From the NCBI GenBank assembly GCA_016841205.1, contig JAENZP010000004.1, forward strand, positions 62,001 through 126,000: DNA of 64,000 nucleotides, written 5' to 3'. The translations under genes were made by a program, and so were the position numbers. This DNA is from Desulfoscipio geothermicus (GTDB taxonomy: Bacteria > Bacillota > Desulfotomaculia > Desulfotomaculales > Desulfallaceae). Every line of letters starts with the position of its first letter. The first letter of the stretch is position 1. Under the pieces are notes generated by a model. That model made no database searches. It was not told the origin of the DNA and was given only the letters and a program-made list of their open reading frames with translations. Below are positions 34,842 to 44,661 of this stretch, in pieces.

Positions 34842-35337
34842 GGAGTTCCCTCCTTGGCCCTTCGTCTTCTTCCAACTTTTCTTTTAAACGCTTTAAAACC
34901 CTGTTAAGCCGAGATTTTATAGTACCGATGGGTATTTGAAGTTCCACAGCTATATCTTTTAATGCCAGATCGCCCAGGTAGCGCATAAATAACACCTGCC
35001 GGTGTTCTTGATCAAGTAAAGCGACCACTTCCCAGATGGCACGTTCTTTCGGCTCAACTTCATCTGGTAGCATTGCTAGCAAATTCGAAGGTTCAATCGG
35101 TATAGTCCTTTTATTACTTCGTAGGCTGTCTAGGCTTTGATTGACCAGGATGCGACGAATCCAGGCAGGGAAGGCGGAACTACCGCCCTTAAGCTTGTTA
35201 CGATTGCGCCACGCTTTCTCCGCCGTCAGCTGTAATACGTCCCAAGCATCGCTTTCCTGACCCAGAATTCCCCAGGCAATGTAAAAAAGTTTTCCCTCTT
35301 CTTGGTGCAACAGTTCTAAGAATTCTTGTTCATGCAA
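34828..35337 (-). CDS. ECF sigma factor (SigV/SigX-like)
   Basis: A 169-residue ECF factor. Region 2 is 'ESDAWDVLQLTAEKAWRN' with 'FPAWIRRILVNQSLDSLR'; region 4 has 'LALKDIAVELQIPIGTIKSRLNR'. The TTG start has GGAGG eight bases before it. It is cotranscribed with the DUF4179 protein, which would hold it in check. This pair points towards the other sigma/anti-sigma pair, with four small genes between them. Confidence 0.93.
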   Translation of the reverse strand: MHEQEFLELLHQEEGKLFYIAWGILGQESDAWDVLQLTAEKAWRNRNKLKGGSSAFPAWIRRILVNQSLDSLRSNKRTIPIEPSNLLAMLPDEVEPKERAIWEVVALLDQEHRQVLFMRYLGDLALKDIAVELQIPIGTIKSRLNRVLKRLKEKLEEDEGPRRELHELR

Positions 35338-35946
35338 ATTGTCAACCTCCCGGACCGATCCTCTATTAAAAAGACTATCTTTGCCAGGGATAAGGTTCCA
35401 AACAATAATAAATTTTTTAAATATTGTGCAATAAATTACTGTTATGAAAAGGGTAATTTATTTTGCTATAAAGAAAAAAATAGAAAATCCCCCCGCATGT
35501 TAAAGTGTTAAGCAAATATAGTATCAAAATATTGGCATTGTGGCACTTGTCTGGGATTTGTTATTTTCAGAAATATTATAAATTACTTATAAAATATGGA
35601 TTTTTATAATACCGAAGAACTCATTACAACCTTTCTTGCACGTGCTGTTGGAGGTAGTTTTTTATTAGTTACAAATTACAATTATAGATACGAAGGGTAC
35701 ATTATTCATCCCGTTGGTGCTGTGATTTTTTTTTGTTGTTAGCACAATGCTGTTATTCCGGGGTCGATAATATTGCAAAGTATAAACAAAATGCGACAGA
35801 TTATCCTCATCCTTTTAGTCCCCTTTACTAGAATCCTCCAGTAAAGGGTACCAGTTAGTTTTTTAACTCGACAAGGTGCCCGGATATGCCGAAATGCTTG
35901 TCCGGATGCTACCGAAATATGCAGCGGTTTTTCTTAGAGTTACCTT
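35338..35946. other. AT-rich intergenic region
   Basis: Some 600 bp with no supported gene. A 48-codon frame (35596-35742, plus) has no ribosome binding site. CCCTTTACT/AGTAAAGGG (35821-35829 and 35840-35848) is a 9-bp hairpin that may terminate the hydrolase transcript, but it lacks a T tract on that side. The promoter of the minus-strand sigma gene should lie near 35350-35450. Confidence 0.4.
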
Positions 35947-36864
35947 TTATTTAAGGGAGTTATCCAGAAACTCGATTACCCTCGAAGAATAGGTCTTTCC
36001 TGATGTGGAATAGGACTTAAGATGATTTGCTCCCGGTACGACCCACAGGTTAGCATCGCACCCAGCCGCCTGGGCTGCACGAAGAATTTCCCGGCTGTTT
36101 TTCACTGAAATATCCTTGTCGGCACCCCCGTGGATCAATAAAAGTGGCCTATTGGACAGGTCCTGTACCGCTTTGACCGGGCTGACTTGCTCAGGGTTGA
36201 TACCTGTAATCAGCGACAGCTCGGGCAGAAGCAAGGCATGGAAAGGATAAGACTTGGAGACAAGATGTTGCTTGAGGTCGGCAAAAGGACTGTCGGCAAT
36301 TACTGCGTCCACTGCCGGTTCCTGGCTGCTCGCTAGAATGGCTGTAGCGGCCCCCATGGAAAAACCGAGCAGTGCTATTCTGTTCGAAATATCTAGGTTA
36401 CTGCGCACAAAGTCGATCGCCCCCAGGAGATCCCGGACCTCATACTGGCCAATTGAAGTCATGTTGCCGCCCGATTCGCCGCAATTACGGAAATCAAACA
36501 TCAACACATTGTACCGGGCGTTGACCAGTTCCCTGGCGAGGGACAGGGTGGGCACATCATCCTGCAGCCGGTTGTTGCGATAACCATGGGCGATGATTAC
36601 GGTCCGATCACTGTTTGCGGTGGGGATTAGCCACCCTTTGATTTGCAAATGATCTTCCCGGCTGGGGAAGGAAACATCCTGATAATCCAGGCTCAACGCG
36701 GCGGGAGTTTCGTTTACGAGGTGACGCCGCGGGTGAGCGATGGACCAGCACAAGCCTAATGAAACGAGCAGGGAAAATAACAAAACAATGGTGGTTGCTT
36801 GAATGACCATTCTCTGCCGCCGCTTCCGGGCTTGTTTAACCGTTAATTTTATTTCGTGCAACAA
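35947..36864 (-). CDS. Membrane-anchored alpha/beta hydrolase
   Basis: A 305-residue serine hydrolase with an N-terminal membrane anchor (about residues 20-42). The catalytic triad can be assigned: Ser in 'GFSMGA', Asp in 'HGGADKDI' and His in 'PGANHLKSY'; 'HGYRNNR' supplies the oxyanion loop. It most resembles YqkD/BAAT-like and dipeptidyl-peptidase-type esterases of Firmicutes. The active domain would face outward. Substrate unknown. The TTG start follows GAAGGTGG. Confidence 0.85.
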   Translation of the reverse strand: MLHEIKLTVKQARKRRQRMVIQATTIVLLFSLLVSLGLCWSIAHPRRHLVNETPAALSLDYQDVSFPSREDHLQIKGWLIPTANSDRTVIIAHGYRNNRLQDDVPTLSLARELVNARYNVLMFDFRNCGESGGNMTSIGQYEVRDLLGAIDFVRSNLDISNRIALLGFSMGAATAILASSQEPAVDAVIADSPFADLKQHLVSKSYPFHALLLPELSLITGINPEQVSPVKAVQDLSNRPLLLIHGGADKDISVKNSREILRAAQAAGCDANLWVVPGANHLKSYSTSGKTYSSRVIEFLDNSLK

Positions 36865-37013
36865 TATCCACCTTCTAAAATCTTTATTTTAAGCTGGTAG
36901 CATCGGTTAGTACATCATTATAGCATGATTTTCCGTTACAAATTCATCGTCTGTCTGAATACCTTTTAAGTCCAAATACCACATAATCTTAATATTGAAT
37001 GGCTAGATATACA

Positions 37014-37042
37014 AACGACCAGGGGAGTTTGCCCTGGTCGTT
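37014..37042. terminator. Terminator-like hairpin
   Basis: Perfect 11-bp stem AACGACCAGGG/CCCTGGTCGTT with loop GAGTTTG. On the minus strand it is followed by TGTATATC only, so it is probably a moderate terminator for the small ORF upstream. Confidence 0.55.
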
Positions 37043-37117
37043 GCGAGCTATGCTTTTGAGTGTCAATTAGGAAGCACACACATATCAGTTAATTTAGGGT
37101 TAAGCTGTACGAGTGGA

Positions 37118-37321
37118 TTAAAAACAGAAGCATGATGCAATGTATTGGTATTGAACTATAACAAATAGGGACGGCCCCTGGTCTACAACTGCTTCTTTAG
37201 CGGCAAATCGCTTTTCAAACCAGGCCTTGGCGTCAGCCGTGCTGTTCACAAAGGTGGGCGACGATATGGTTGCTGCTTGGCTAATGTTACTAACAGTACG
37301 CCTAATTTTTTCTTCATACAA
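37118..37321 (-). CDS. Questionable small ORF, 67 aa
   Basis: A 67-residue frame with a TTG start and a weak GGCGG site. The middle ('FVNSTADAKAWFEKRFAAKEA') looks like real protein, but the end runs into a GGGACGG element similar to the REP-like repeats and finishes with an unlikely Cys-Phe-rich tail. An overlapping frame starting at an ATG with a Lys-rich, hydrophobic beginning stops after 23 codons. I read this as a decayed gene or a short protein of unknown role. Confidence 0.3.
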   Translation of the reverse strand: MYEEKIRRTVSNISQAATISSPTFVNSTADAKAWFEKRFAAKEAVVDQGPSLFVIVQYQYIASCFCF

Positions 37322-37422
37322 CTAACCGCCTTTTTTTAATTATCTCAATTATAGGATGTAAATGTGGCAAAACTATGGAATTATCAGTAATTTATGTATA
37401 AACATGAGTCGTGATAAACGTT

Positions 37423-39198
37423 TCACTCCCGTTTCACCTGTTGCATTGCGTCCGGGCGCGGGTCAACGTAAACTGTTCTTTGTTTTTCATAAATAACGTA
37501 ACCAGGCTTGGCCCCGTTGGGCTTTTTAACGTGCTTGCGCAGGGTGTAATCCACAGGCACATTGCCGGATTCCCTGGCCCGGCTGTAATAAGCCGCCAGA
37601 GCGGCCGCTTCCAATAGCGTTTTTTCCGGCACTTCCCGCCCACCGGTGCGTATGATAACATGGGAACCGTGGATTTTGCAGGTATGCAGCCAGATATCGC
37701 TGTCTTCGGCTGTCTTTAAAGTTAAGATATCATTTTGGTGGTTGTTTTTACCAACCAGTACGATAAAACCATCGCCGGAAATATACTGCATCGGCTTGAT
37801 TTGTTTCTTGGTATCCTTTTCGCGTTTATTGCCGGGCCGTACGGGCGGTTTTTTAATATAGCCCTGTTTGGTCAGCTCCTGGGTTATTTCTGCTAAGTCA
37901 TCCATATTTTCTGCTATATCAAGAGATGCTTTAATACTCTCCAGATACTGCAATTCCTCTTCACTGAGTCTGGCCATTTCACCGGCCGCTTTTCTGGTAT
38001 TGTTGGCCTTGTTATATTTTTTAAAATAATACTGGGCATTTTCAGAGGCGGAAAGCGCTTTATTCAGCGGTATGACAACTGTTTTAGCCTCCGGGTCATG
38101 ATAGTTTTCCAGTTCAATATCCTGCATGCCCCGCTCCAGGCGGTAAATATTGGCCGTGAGCAATTCTCCGTATAAGCGAAACCGGTCGGATTCTCCGGCT
38201 TCGGCGATGCTTTTTCTCTGCAGCGCCAATTTTTTTTGGATGCGTTTGACGTCCTTATTGATAATGCCCAGCAGCTGATTTCTATGTTTGTTTACGGTTT
38301 CCAGGGCCAGCTTGCGTGTGAAAAAAGCGTCTGCTGTTTCATTGGCCGGGCCAGTTGTGTAAGTAAATATTTCATCCTTAACCACAGGCATGGCAAAAAA
38401 GTCTACGGGCTCACCCTGGCGATTGCATATTAGCATGGTTTGCAGTTGATGATTCCGGGCGTCAGAGACCAGCGCCTGCCAGATCTGCCAGATCGTGCGC
38501 AGTTCGTGCTCGCCACAGTAGTCAAGGAGTATGTTGGGGTTTAGACCGGCTAGTTTGACTAGTTCCCGGCAGGTTGGAATGCTCAGCCCATCCAGCGATT
38601 TTTGTAAAGACACGGCCAGGCTGTCATCCAGTTGGCCGGCCATGACAGCTTCCCTAAAGTCATCTTCCGAAACCGTCAGCGGGTTGGCTTTTTGCGGTTC
38701 GGGCGGGGGTATATAGGGTTGGCCGGGAAGAACTTCCCGGTGACGGCTAACGGCATGACCGTACCTTCTGATGCCGTCCAGTATGGTGTTGTCCGGTTGA
38801 GAAACCAGTATGATGTTGCTATGCCGGCCCATTATTTCACAGATTAGTGATTTTACGGCCGGTTGGCCCAGCTCATCGCGGCAGTTCACCCTAATATCAA
38901 GTACCCGGTCCAAACCAGGCTGGTAGAACCCACTGATTTTACCGCCCTCCATGTGCTTGCGTAGCAGCATGCAAAACATGGGCGGCATGGTGGGATTGGG
39001 TGCGGACTGGCTGGTCAGGTGCACCCGGGCGTTTAGAGCGTTGGCACTAATAAGTAAGCGGTATTTACTATTCGGCTTGCTAACGATTAGAACTATCTCC
39101 TCCCGGGCGGGCTGATAGATTTTTTCTATGCGTCCCTGGCTTAACTTGTCATTTAATTCATGGCATATATTGTATAAAAAAAGACCGTCAAAAGGCAT
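37423..39198 (-). CDS. rqcH: Ribosome quality control protein RqcH (NFACT family)
   Basis: Binds stalled 50S-peptidyl-tRNA complexes and directs addition of C-terminal Ala tails, marking nascent chains for degradation. The 591 residues show NFACT-N (1-170) with the essential D97-R98 pair, a middle helix-hairpin and a long coiled-coil arm (about 300-440), and the C-terminal NFACT-R domain (from about residue 470: 'WLHTCKIHGSHVIIR'). Older annotation calls the family fibronectin-binding protein FbpA. Start ATG, with an AGGTAACCGCC-like weak site. It is monocistronic and divergent from the P-type ATPase gene. Confidence 0.93.
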   Translation of the reverse strand: MPFDGLFLYNICHELNDKLSQGRIEKIYQPAREEIVLIVSKPNSKYRLLISANALNARVHLTSQSAPNPTMPPMFCMLLRKHMEGGKISGFYQPGLDRVLDIRVNCRDELGQPAVKSLICEIMGRHSNIILVSQPDNTILDGIRRYGHAVSRHREVLPGQPYIPPPEPQKANPLTVSEDDFREAVMAGQLDDSLAVSLQKSLDGLSIPTCRELVKLAGLNPNILLDYCGEHELRTIWQIWQALVSDARNHQLQTMLICNRQGEPVDFFAMPVVKDEIFTYTTGPANETADAFFTRKLALETVNKHRNQLLGIINKDVKRIQKKLALQRKSIAEAGESDRFRLYGELLTANIYRLERGMQDIELENYHDPEAKTVVIPLNKALSASENAQYYFKKYNKANNTRKAAGEMARLSEEELQYLESIKASLDIAENMDDLAEITQELTKQGYIKKPPVRPGNKREKDTKKQIKPMQYISGDGFIVLVGKNNHQNDILTLKTAEDSDIWLHTCKIHGSHVIIRTGGREVPEKTLLEAAALAAYYSRARESGNVPVDYTLRKHVKKPNGAKPGYVIYEKQRTVYVDPRPDAMQQVKRE

Positions 39199-39389
39199 GG
39201 CGGTTACCTCCAGTTTTTGGTTCTGTTGTATAGATTTAATATTTACAGTATAACATCAGGGCTTACAGAGGGTCAAACAATCTTGGTTAGTTGATTAGAT
39301 TGAAGAAAATGTTTGAAATTAATGGTAATTTTTTTTTGATCGGCGGAATATTTTTTTAGATAATTATGGAAAATGAAAGGGGTGAGGCC

Positions 39390-42131
39390 ATGTCTGAAAT
39401 TTGGCAAAAGCTTAGTGCTGAAGAAACGGCCATGCGTTTAGAAGTAGATACAGTTAAGGGGTTAATGGATAGCGAAGCCCGCAGCAGGTTGGAGCGGGTG
39501 GGTCTCAACATGCTGGAGGGAGGCCCTGAAGTAGTAGTGTGGCGGATGTTTTTACACCAGTTTAAAGATATAATAGTTTTAATTTTACTGGCAGCTACGG
39601 TCATAAGTGGTTTTTTAGGTGAATGGTTCGACGCCGTAACTATTTCCAGCTTGGTTTTACTTAATGCCGTACTGGGAGTAGTGCAGGAATACCGGGCCGA
39701 GCGATCCATGAAGGCGCTCAGGGAGTTAGCCTCGCCCCAAGCCATGGTAATCCGGGACCGCATGGAGAGAAAGATACCCGCTGCCGAGCTGGTGCCGGGG
39801 GATATTGTATTACTCGAGGCTGGAGACCGGGTTCCGGCGGATATTCGCCTAACCCAAACAATGGGTCTGGAAGCTATGGAAGCTGTGTTAACCAGTGCAT
39901 CCACACCGGTGCTCAAGCATACTCGTTCTTTGGAAAAAACGGCTGGCCCGGCCAATGCTGGTAATATGGTGTTCATGGGGACGGTGTTGACCAGCGGGCG
40001 TGGACAGGGTATTGTGGTAGCTACAGGCATGGATACGGAAATAGGCCAAGTTGTCGTTCCGGCTCAGGAGGCTGAAGAGCCAACGCCGTTGCAGAAAAAA
40101 CTGTCCCAATTTTGCCACGGTCTGGTATTTTTTTGCTTGGCCATTTGCACCATTGTGGTTGTGGTGGGTGTTCTGCGCGGTGAGGCAGTGAACCAAATGT
40201 TTCTTACTGGTCTCAGCCTGGCGGTGGCGACCATTCCCGACGGGCTGCCGGCCATGATTACTATTGCTTTGGCTGTTGGGGTGCAGCGGATGATCAGCAA
40301 GCATGCTATGATTAGGCGTTTACCTGCTGTGGAAACACTAGGTTGCGTCACATTTATTTGTTCTGATAAAACCGGTACTCTGACGCAAGATGAGATGACT
40401 GTACGCCAGGTTTATCTGACCGGGAGGGAAATGGAAGTCACCGGGGAAGGTTACGATCCAAAAGGCAAATTTACGGGCGATACAGCACCTGAGGGGCCGG
40501 ATTTTACCAAACTATTAAGTGTGGCCGCTCTGTGTAATGATGCCACGCTTTATAGAGAAAATATGTCTATAAGCGGGCTGTTTAGAAAGTCAGGGCAGGG
40601 TCAGACTGCCACCTGGCAGATTGCGGGTGACTCTACGGAAGGCGCGCTGTTGGTGCTGGCGGCAAAGGGGGGATTTTGGCGGGAGCGGCTGGAAAAGAAG
40701 GCGCGGCGTCTGGCGGAAATACCCTTTGATGCAGAACGTAAACGCATGACTGTTATTTATCGGGATGCGGGTAAAACTGAGGCCTTGGTAAAGGGAGCCC
40801 CCGAGGTGGTACTGAAATTATGCACCCACTACCTACGGGACGGTCGGCTGGTGCTACTGGACGCCCGTGCCCGGGCCGCTATGCTGGAGGCCAATTCCTC
40901 AATGGCAGAAGGTGCGTTGCGGGTGATAGGCTTGGCCTATCGTGAATTGACGGCGGGGTTTTCTACTGAGCGAGTTGATGCGGAAGATATTGAGCGTAAT
41001 TTAGTGTTCATAGGGCTGGTCGGGATAATTAATCGGCCCCGGCCTTCAGCCATCAATGCGGTGCATAGTTGTCGGCGGGCCGGTATCCAGGTGGCTATGA
41101 TTACCGGTGACCAACAGTTGACGGCTCATGCAGTTGCCCGGGAAATGGGCATTGCGGACAGCGATAGCCTGGTACTTACCGGGGAACAACTGGAACAAAT
41201 AAGTGATGAAGAATTAGCCGGAGTGGCGGAGGAAGTGCGCGTTTATGCACAGGTTTCACCCCGGCATAAATTACGGATACTCAGGGCATTAAAGCGCAAG
41301 GGGCATGTGATAGCCATGACGGGCGAAGGGGTTAACGATACGCCCGCCATAAAAGAGGCAGACATTGGCATTGCTATGGGCATTACGGGCACTGATGTAA
41401 TCAGGGAAGCATCCGTTATGGTGCTAACGGATGATAATTTTTCTTCTATTGCAACGGCGGTGGAAGAAGGCCGGGGCATTTACGATAATATTCGTAAATT
41501 TATCCGTTACCTGCTTTCCTGCAATGTAGGAGAAATGTTAGTTATTTTATTGGCCGTGCTGGGAGGTCTGCCGCTGCCGCTCCTACCCATTCAAATATTG
41601 TGGACGAACCTGGTTACCGATGGCTTGCCGGCCATGGCCCTGGGGGTTGACCCCATTGATCGGGATATCATGCGCCGCCAGCCTCGGAATTCACAAGAAA
41701 GTATATTTTCCCGTGGACTGGGCCGGCGGATTATCAGCTCCGGAACCGTTATCGCATTGTTGATCCTGGCGGTGTTCGGCGCAGCTTACTATGACTGGCA
41801 AAACCTAGATTTAGCACGCACCATGGCTTTTAACACACTGGTATTTGTACAGCTGTTTTATGTATTTTCCTGCCGTTCGGAACACCTGACCATTCGAGAA
41901 CTGGGGATAACCTCCAACCCGTACCTGGTATGGGCGGTAATTATTTCCATCGTGTTGCAGATGAGCATTAATTACTTACCGTTTTTGCAACCTGTTTTTC
42001 ATACGGTGCCTCTTAACCTGCAACAATGGTTAATCGTTATTGGTGCAGCTTTGCTGCCTAACCTGGGCGAAGTCTTTCGGGGGCAACCGGTCAGTCGTTT
42101 GTGGGAGAGGGTAACTTATTTTAGGGTATGA
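39390..42131 (+). CDS. P2A-type (calcium-type) P-type ATPase with altered catalytic motifs
   Basis: A 913-residue membrane protein with the SERCA/PMCA layout. The phosphorylation motif D326-KTGT, 'KGAPE' and the TM5-TM6 cation residues ('NVGEM', 'LWTNLVTDG') are kept. Four near-universal motifs differ: the dephosphorylation loop TGES is TSAS (168-171), PEGLP in TM4 is PDGLP (283-287), DPPR is NRPR (548-551) and TGDGVND is TGEGVND (644-650). I checked each in the nucleotide sequence; none is a reading-frame artefact, and the frame is intact. Loss of the TGES Glu should slow or stop E2P hydrolysis, so transport may be altered or absent. The ATG follows GGGGTGAGG. Confidence 0.9.
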   Translation: MSEIWQKLSAEETAMRLEVDTVKGLMDSEARSRLERVGLNMLEGGPEVVVWRMFLHQFKDIIVLILLAATVISGFLGEWFDAVTISSLVLLNAVLGVVQEYRAERSMKALRELASPQAMVIRDRMERKIPAAELVPGDIVLLEAGDRVPADIRLTQTMGLEAMEAVLTSASTPVLKHTRSLEKTAGPANAGNMVFMGTVLTSGRGQGIVVATGMDTEIGQVVVPAQEAEEPTPLQKKLSQFCHGLVFFCLAICTIVVVVGVLRGEAVNQMFLTGLSLAVATIPDGLPAMITIALAVGVQRMISKHAMIRRLPAVETLGCVTFICSDKTGTLTQDEMTVRQVYLTGREMEVTGEGYDPKGKFTGDTAPEGPDFTKLLSVAALCNDATLYRENMSISGLFRKSGQGQTATWQIAGDSTEGALLVLAAKGGFWRERLEKKARRLAEIPFDAERKRMTVIYRDAGKTEALVKGAPEVVLKLCTHYLRDGRLVLLDARARAAMLEANSSMAEGALRVIGLAYRELTAGFSTERVDAEDIERNLVFIGLVGIINRPRPSAINAVHSCRRAGIQVAMITGDQQLTAHAVAREMGIADSDSLVLTGEQLEQISDEELAGVAEEVRVYAQVSPRHKLRILRALKRKGHVIAMTGEGVNDTPAIKEADIGIAMGITGTDVIREASVMVLTDDNFSSIATAVEEGRGIYDNIRKFIRYLLSCNVGEMLVILLAVLGGLPLPLLPIQILWTNLVTDGLPAMALGVDPIDRDIMRRQPRNSQESIFSRGLGRRIISSGTVIALLILAVFGAAYYDWQNLDLARTMAFNTLVFVQLFYVFSCRSEHLTIRELGITSNPYLVWAVIISIVLQMSINYLPFLQPVFHTVPLNLQQWLIVIGAALLPNLGEVFRGQPVSRLWERVTYFRV

Positions 42132-42141
42132 GTCGGGTGGT

Positions 42142-42183
42142 AAAAGTCCCTGAAGTTTTGTCACAAAACTTCAGGGACTTTTT
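42142..42183. terminator. Very strong bidirectional-looking terminator
   Basis: Perfect 19-bp stem (AAAAGTCCCTGAAGTTTTG and complement) with a 3-base loop, ending in TTTTT. It insulates the ATPase gene from dapF. Confidence 0.88.
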
Positions 42184-42314
42184 GGGTTGCATGGACATTC
42201 GATTACTCCAGGAGATATTCTGTATACATTTAGTATTATCGGAAGGAAAGAATAGACGGGCGAGGAAGTATAGTATAGAATATACAAGAAAAATATCAGG
42301 GAGGAAGAATAGCT

Positions 42315-43154
42315 TTGTTTTTTACCAAAGTGCATGGATTAGGCAATGATTTTATTTTAGTAAACAAAAACGAGATAAAAAATTTGCCCGGTGATCTGAC
42401 TGGGTTGGCGATAAAGATTTGCGACCGTCATTTCGGGGTGGGTGCAGACGGGCTGGTTCTGATCGGTTTGGGTAAAGAGGCTGACCTTGCCATGCAGATA
42501 ATTAATTCCGATGGCAGCGAGGCAGAAATGTGTGGCAATGCCATTCGCTGCGTGGCTAAATATGCTTATGAGCGGGGTTTGGTGCGTAAAACTAAAATGG
42601 CCGTGGAAACAGGGGCGGGCATTAAGATGCCCGAGTTGATAATAGATAACGGTGCAGTCACGGCCGTACGGGTGGATATGGGCACGCCATATTTGGAAAG
42701 GGAACAGATTCCCATGACCGGGCAGCCCGGTCGGGTGATAAACGAGCCGCTAGTAGTAGGTAATGATGTTTTTAATATTACCTCGATTTCTATGGGCAAT
42801 CCCCACTGCGTAATATTTGTGCCGGATGTCACTGCAGTGCCTCTTGAGAATTGGGGATCTCGTGTGGAAACACATCCGGTCTTTCCTCGTAAAACTAATG
42901 TGGAATTTGTTCAGGTTTTAAATGAAAATGAGGTGCACATGCGGGTTTGGGAACGGGGCGCAGGACCCACGCTGGCCTGTGGTACCGGTGCCTGTGCTAC
43001 TGCGGTGGCGGCGGTACTGAATGGATATACCGGAAGAACTGTCCGGGTATACCTTTATCACGGGGCATTGGATATAGAGTGGGCGGCTAATAATCACATA
43101 TATATGACCGGCCCTGCCGAGCAGGTTTTTTCCGGTGAATATCCTATTAGCTAA
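42315..43154 (+). CDS. dapF: Diaminopimelate epimerase
   Basis: Converts LL- to meso-diaminopimelate for lysine and peptidoglycan. The 279 residues contain both catalytic cysteines, in 'EMCGNAIRC' and '[11 protein letters not shown]', and the N-terminal '[12 protein letters not shown]' motif. The start is TTG, with GGGAGGAAG at the right distance. It sits upstream of dapL with 200 bp between, and the two catalyse successive steps. Confidence 0.96.
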   Translation: MFFTKVHGLGNDFILVNKNEIKNLPGDLTGLAIKICDRHFGVGADGLVLIGLGKEADLAMQIINSDGSEAEMCGNAIRCVAKYAYERGLVRKTKMAVETGAGIKMPELIIDNGAVTAVRVDMGTPYLEREQIPMTGQPGRVINEPLVVGNDVFNITSISMGNPHCVIFVPDVTAVPLENWGSRVETHPVFPRKTNVEFVQVLNENEVHMRVWERGAGPTLACGTGACATAVAAVLNGYTGRTVRVYLYHGALDIEWAANNHIYMTGPAEQVFSGEYPIS

Positions 43155-43273
43155 GTAAAACAATGTTTAGCAATATTGAGAGAAATTAATTAGCAACTTT
43201 GATACTAATTGCTAGATATAACATTGTACGGATATCTAGGTTAGCATAAGGTAATATATGTAGCTGATTGTTT

Positions 43274-43302
43274 TTGACCATGCTTCCAGCAAGTTGTATT
43301 AT
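43274..43302 (+). promoter_or_regulatory. Sigma-A promoter of dapL
   Basis: TTGACC (43274-43279), a 17-bp spacer, TATTAT (43297-43302): one of the best promoter matches in the window. The leader would be about 53 bases. Confidence 0.65.
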
Positions 43303-43361
43303 AAATTGCAATTACTAATGGTTTATGGAATACTTATTGGACATAATAGGAGGGTTTTGTT

Positions 43362-44546
43362 TTGAACATGCAATTTGAACAGGCGCAAAGGATCAAAAGA
43401 TTGCCACCTTACTTGTTTGCCCGTATTGAGAAATTAATTAAAGAAAAGCGAGATGCCGGAGTGGATATCATTAGCCTTGGTATTGGCGATCCCGATATGC
43501 CCACCCCGGATTACATTATAGAAGAATTGCAAAAACAAGCTGAGATCGGAGCCAACCACCAGTATCCTTCTTCGGCAGGCATGCTGGCATACCGGAAGGC
43601 CGTGGCCCAGTGGTACAAAAACAGGTTTGGTGTGGAGCTTGACTCCGCTAGTGAAGTGGTTTCCCTTATTGGCTCTAAAGAGGGGATTGCGCACATATCC
43701 TTTTGTTATTTAAACCCCGGCGATACTGTTTTGGTGCCTGACCCCGGGTATCCGGTGTACGCAGGCGGTGCCATATTAGCCGGTGCCGAGCCCTACTATA
43801 TGCCCTTAAAGGCGGAAAAGAGCTTTTTGCCTGATTTAAGCGATATTCCTGTTGATGTGGCTCGCCGGGCTAAAATGATGTTTATCAATTACCCAAACAA
43901 TCCTACCGGTGCCGTGGCCGGCGAAGAGTTTTACCGGGAAGTGATCTCTTTTGCTAAAGAGTATAATATTTTAATTTGCCACGATGCTGCTTATTCGGAA
44001 ATTGCCTACGATGGCTATGAACCACCAAGTTTCCTGCAGTATCCCGGTGCCAAGGAAGTAGGCATAGAGTTCCACTCGGTATCCAAGACTTACAACATGA
44101 CCGGCTGGCGCATTGGCTGGGCCGCCGGACATCCCCAGGTGGTTGAGGCGCTGGGCAGATTAAAGTCAAACATTGATTCAGGGCAGTTTCAGGCCGTTCA
44201 ATATGCCGCCATCCAAGGACTGACCGGACCTCAAGATGCCGTGCTGCAGATGCGGAAAGTCTACCAGGAACGGCGGGATATTCTGGTGGATGCCTTAAAT
44301 AGTATGGGCTGGCAGTTGGAAAAACCGAAGGCTACGTTTTATGTATGGGCACCGGTTCCTGCCGGCTATACTTCGGAATCTTTTGCCGAGCTGGTTTTAG
44401 ATAAGGCCGGCGTGGTGATCACCCCGGGCAGCGGGTATGGCAGCAATAGTGATGGCTTTTTCCGAATTGCGTTAACGGTGGAAAAGGAGCGGATGATAGA
44501 GGCGGTGGAGCGAATGAAAAAAAATATCGGTGTTGTTAAGTTTTAA
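43362..44546 (+). CDS. dapL: LL-diaminopimelate aminotransferase
   Basis: Turns tetrahydrodipicolinate directly into LL-diaminopimelate using glutamate, bypassing the acylated DapD/C/E route. A class I PLP aminotransferase of 394 residues; the PLP lysine is in '[15 protein letters not shown]', with 'NYPNNPTG' and a C-terminal Arg in 'FRIALT'. Position next to dapF supports DapL rather than another aminotransferase. TTG start after GGAGGG, seven bases away; an ATG two codons later is possible. Confidence 0.92.
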   Translation: MNMQFEQAQRIKRLPPYLFARIEKLIKEKRDAGVDIISLGIGDPDMPTPDYIIEELQKQAEIGANHQYPSSAGMLAYRKAVAQWYKNRFGVELDSASEVVSLIGSKEGIAHISFCYLNPGDTVLVPDPGYPVYAGGAILAGAEPYYMPLKAEKSFLPDLSDIPVDVARRAKMMFINYPNNPTGAVAGEEFYREVISFAKEYNILICHDAAYSEIAYDGYEPPSFLQYPGAKEVGIEFHSVSKTYNMTGWRIGWAAGHPQVVEALGRLKSNIDSGQFQAVQYAAIQGLTGPQDAVLQMRKVYQERRDILVDALNSMGWQLEKPKATFYVWAPVPAGYTSESFAELVLDKAGVVITPGSGYGSNSDGFFRIALTVEKERMIEAVERMKKNIGVVKF

Positions 44547-44661
44547 TCTAGATTTATTATGAAATTGGCTATGTCTCTCTATTGTTTATTGCCATATTCT
44601 ATAATTTAAGTTAAAACGGTTTTAGTTAAATTAATTATTACAATAATAGGAGGATGGAAAT

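Noticed and set aside
35596..35742. 48-codon plus-strand frame in the long AT-rich gap
   Set aside because: The ATG has no Shine-Dalgarno sequence, unlike nearly all genes here, and the protein matches nothing I recognise; left as unproven.
42128..42349. 73-codon frame overlapping the end of the ATPase gene and the start of dapF
   Set aside because: It runs straight through a perfect 19-bp terminator stem and overlaps dapF in another frame.
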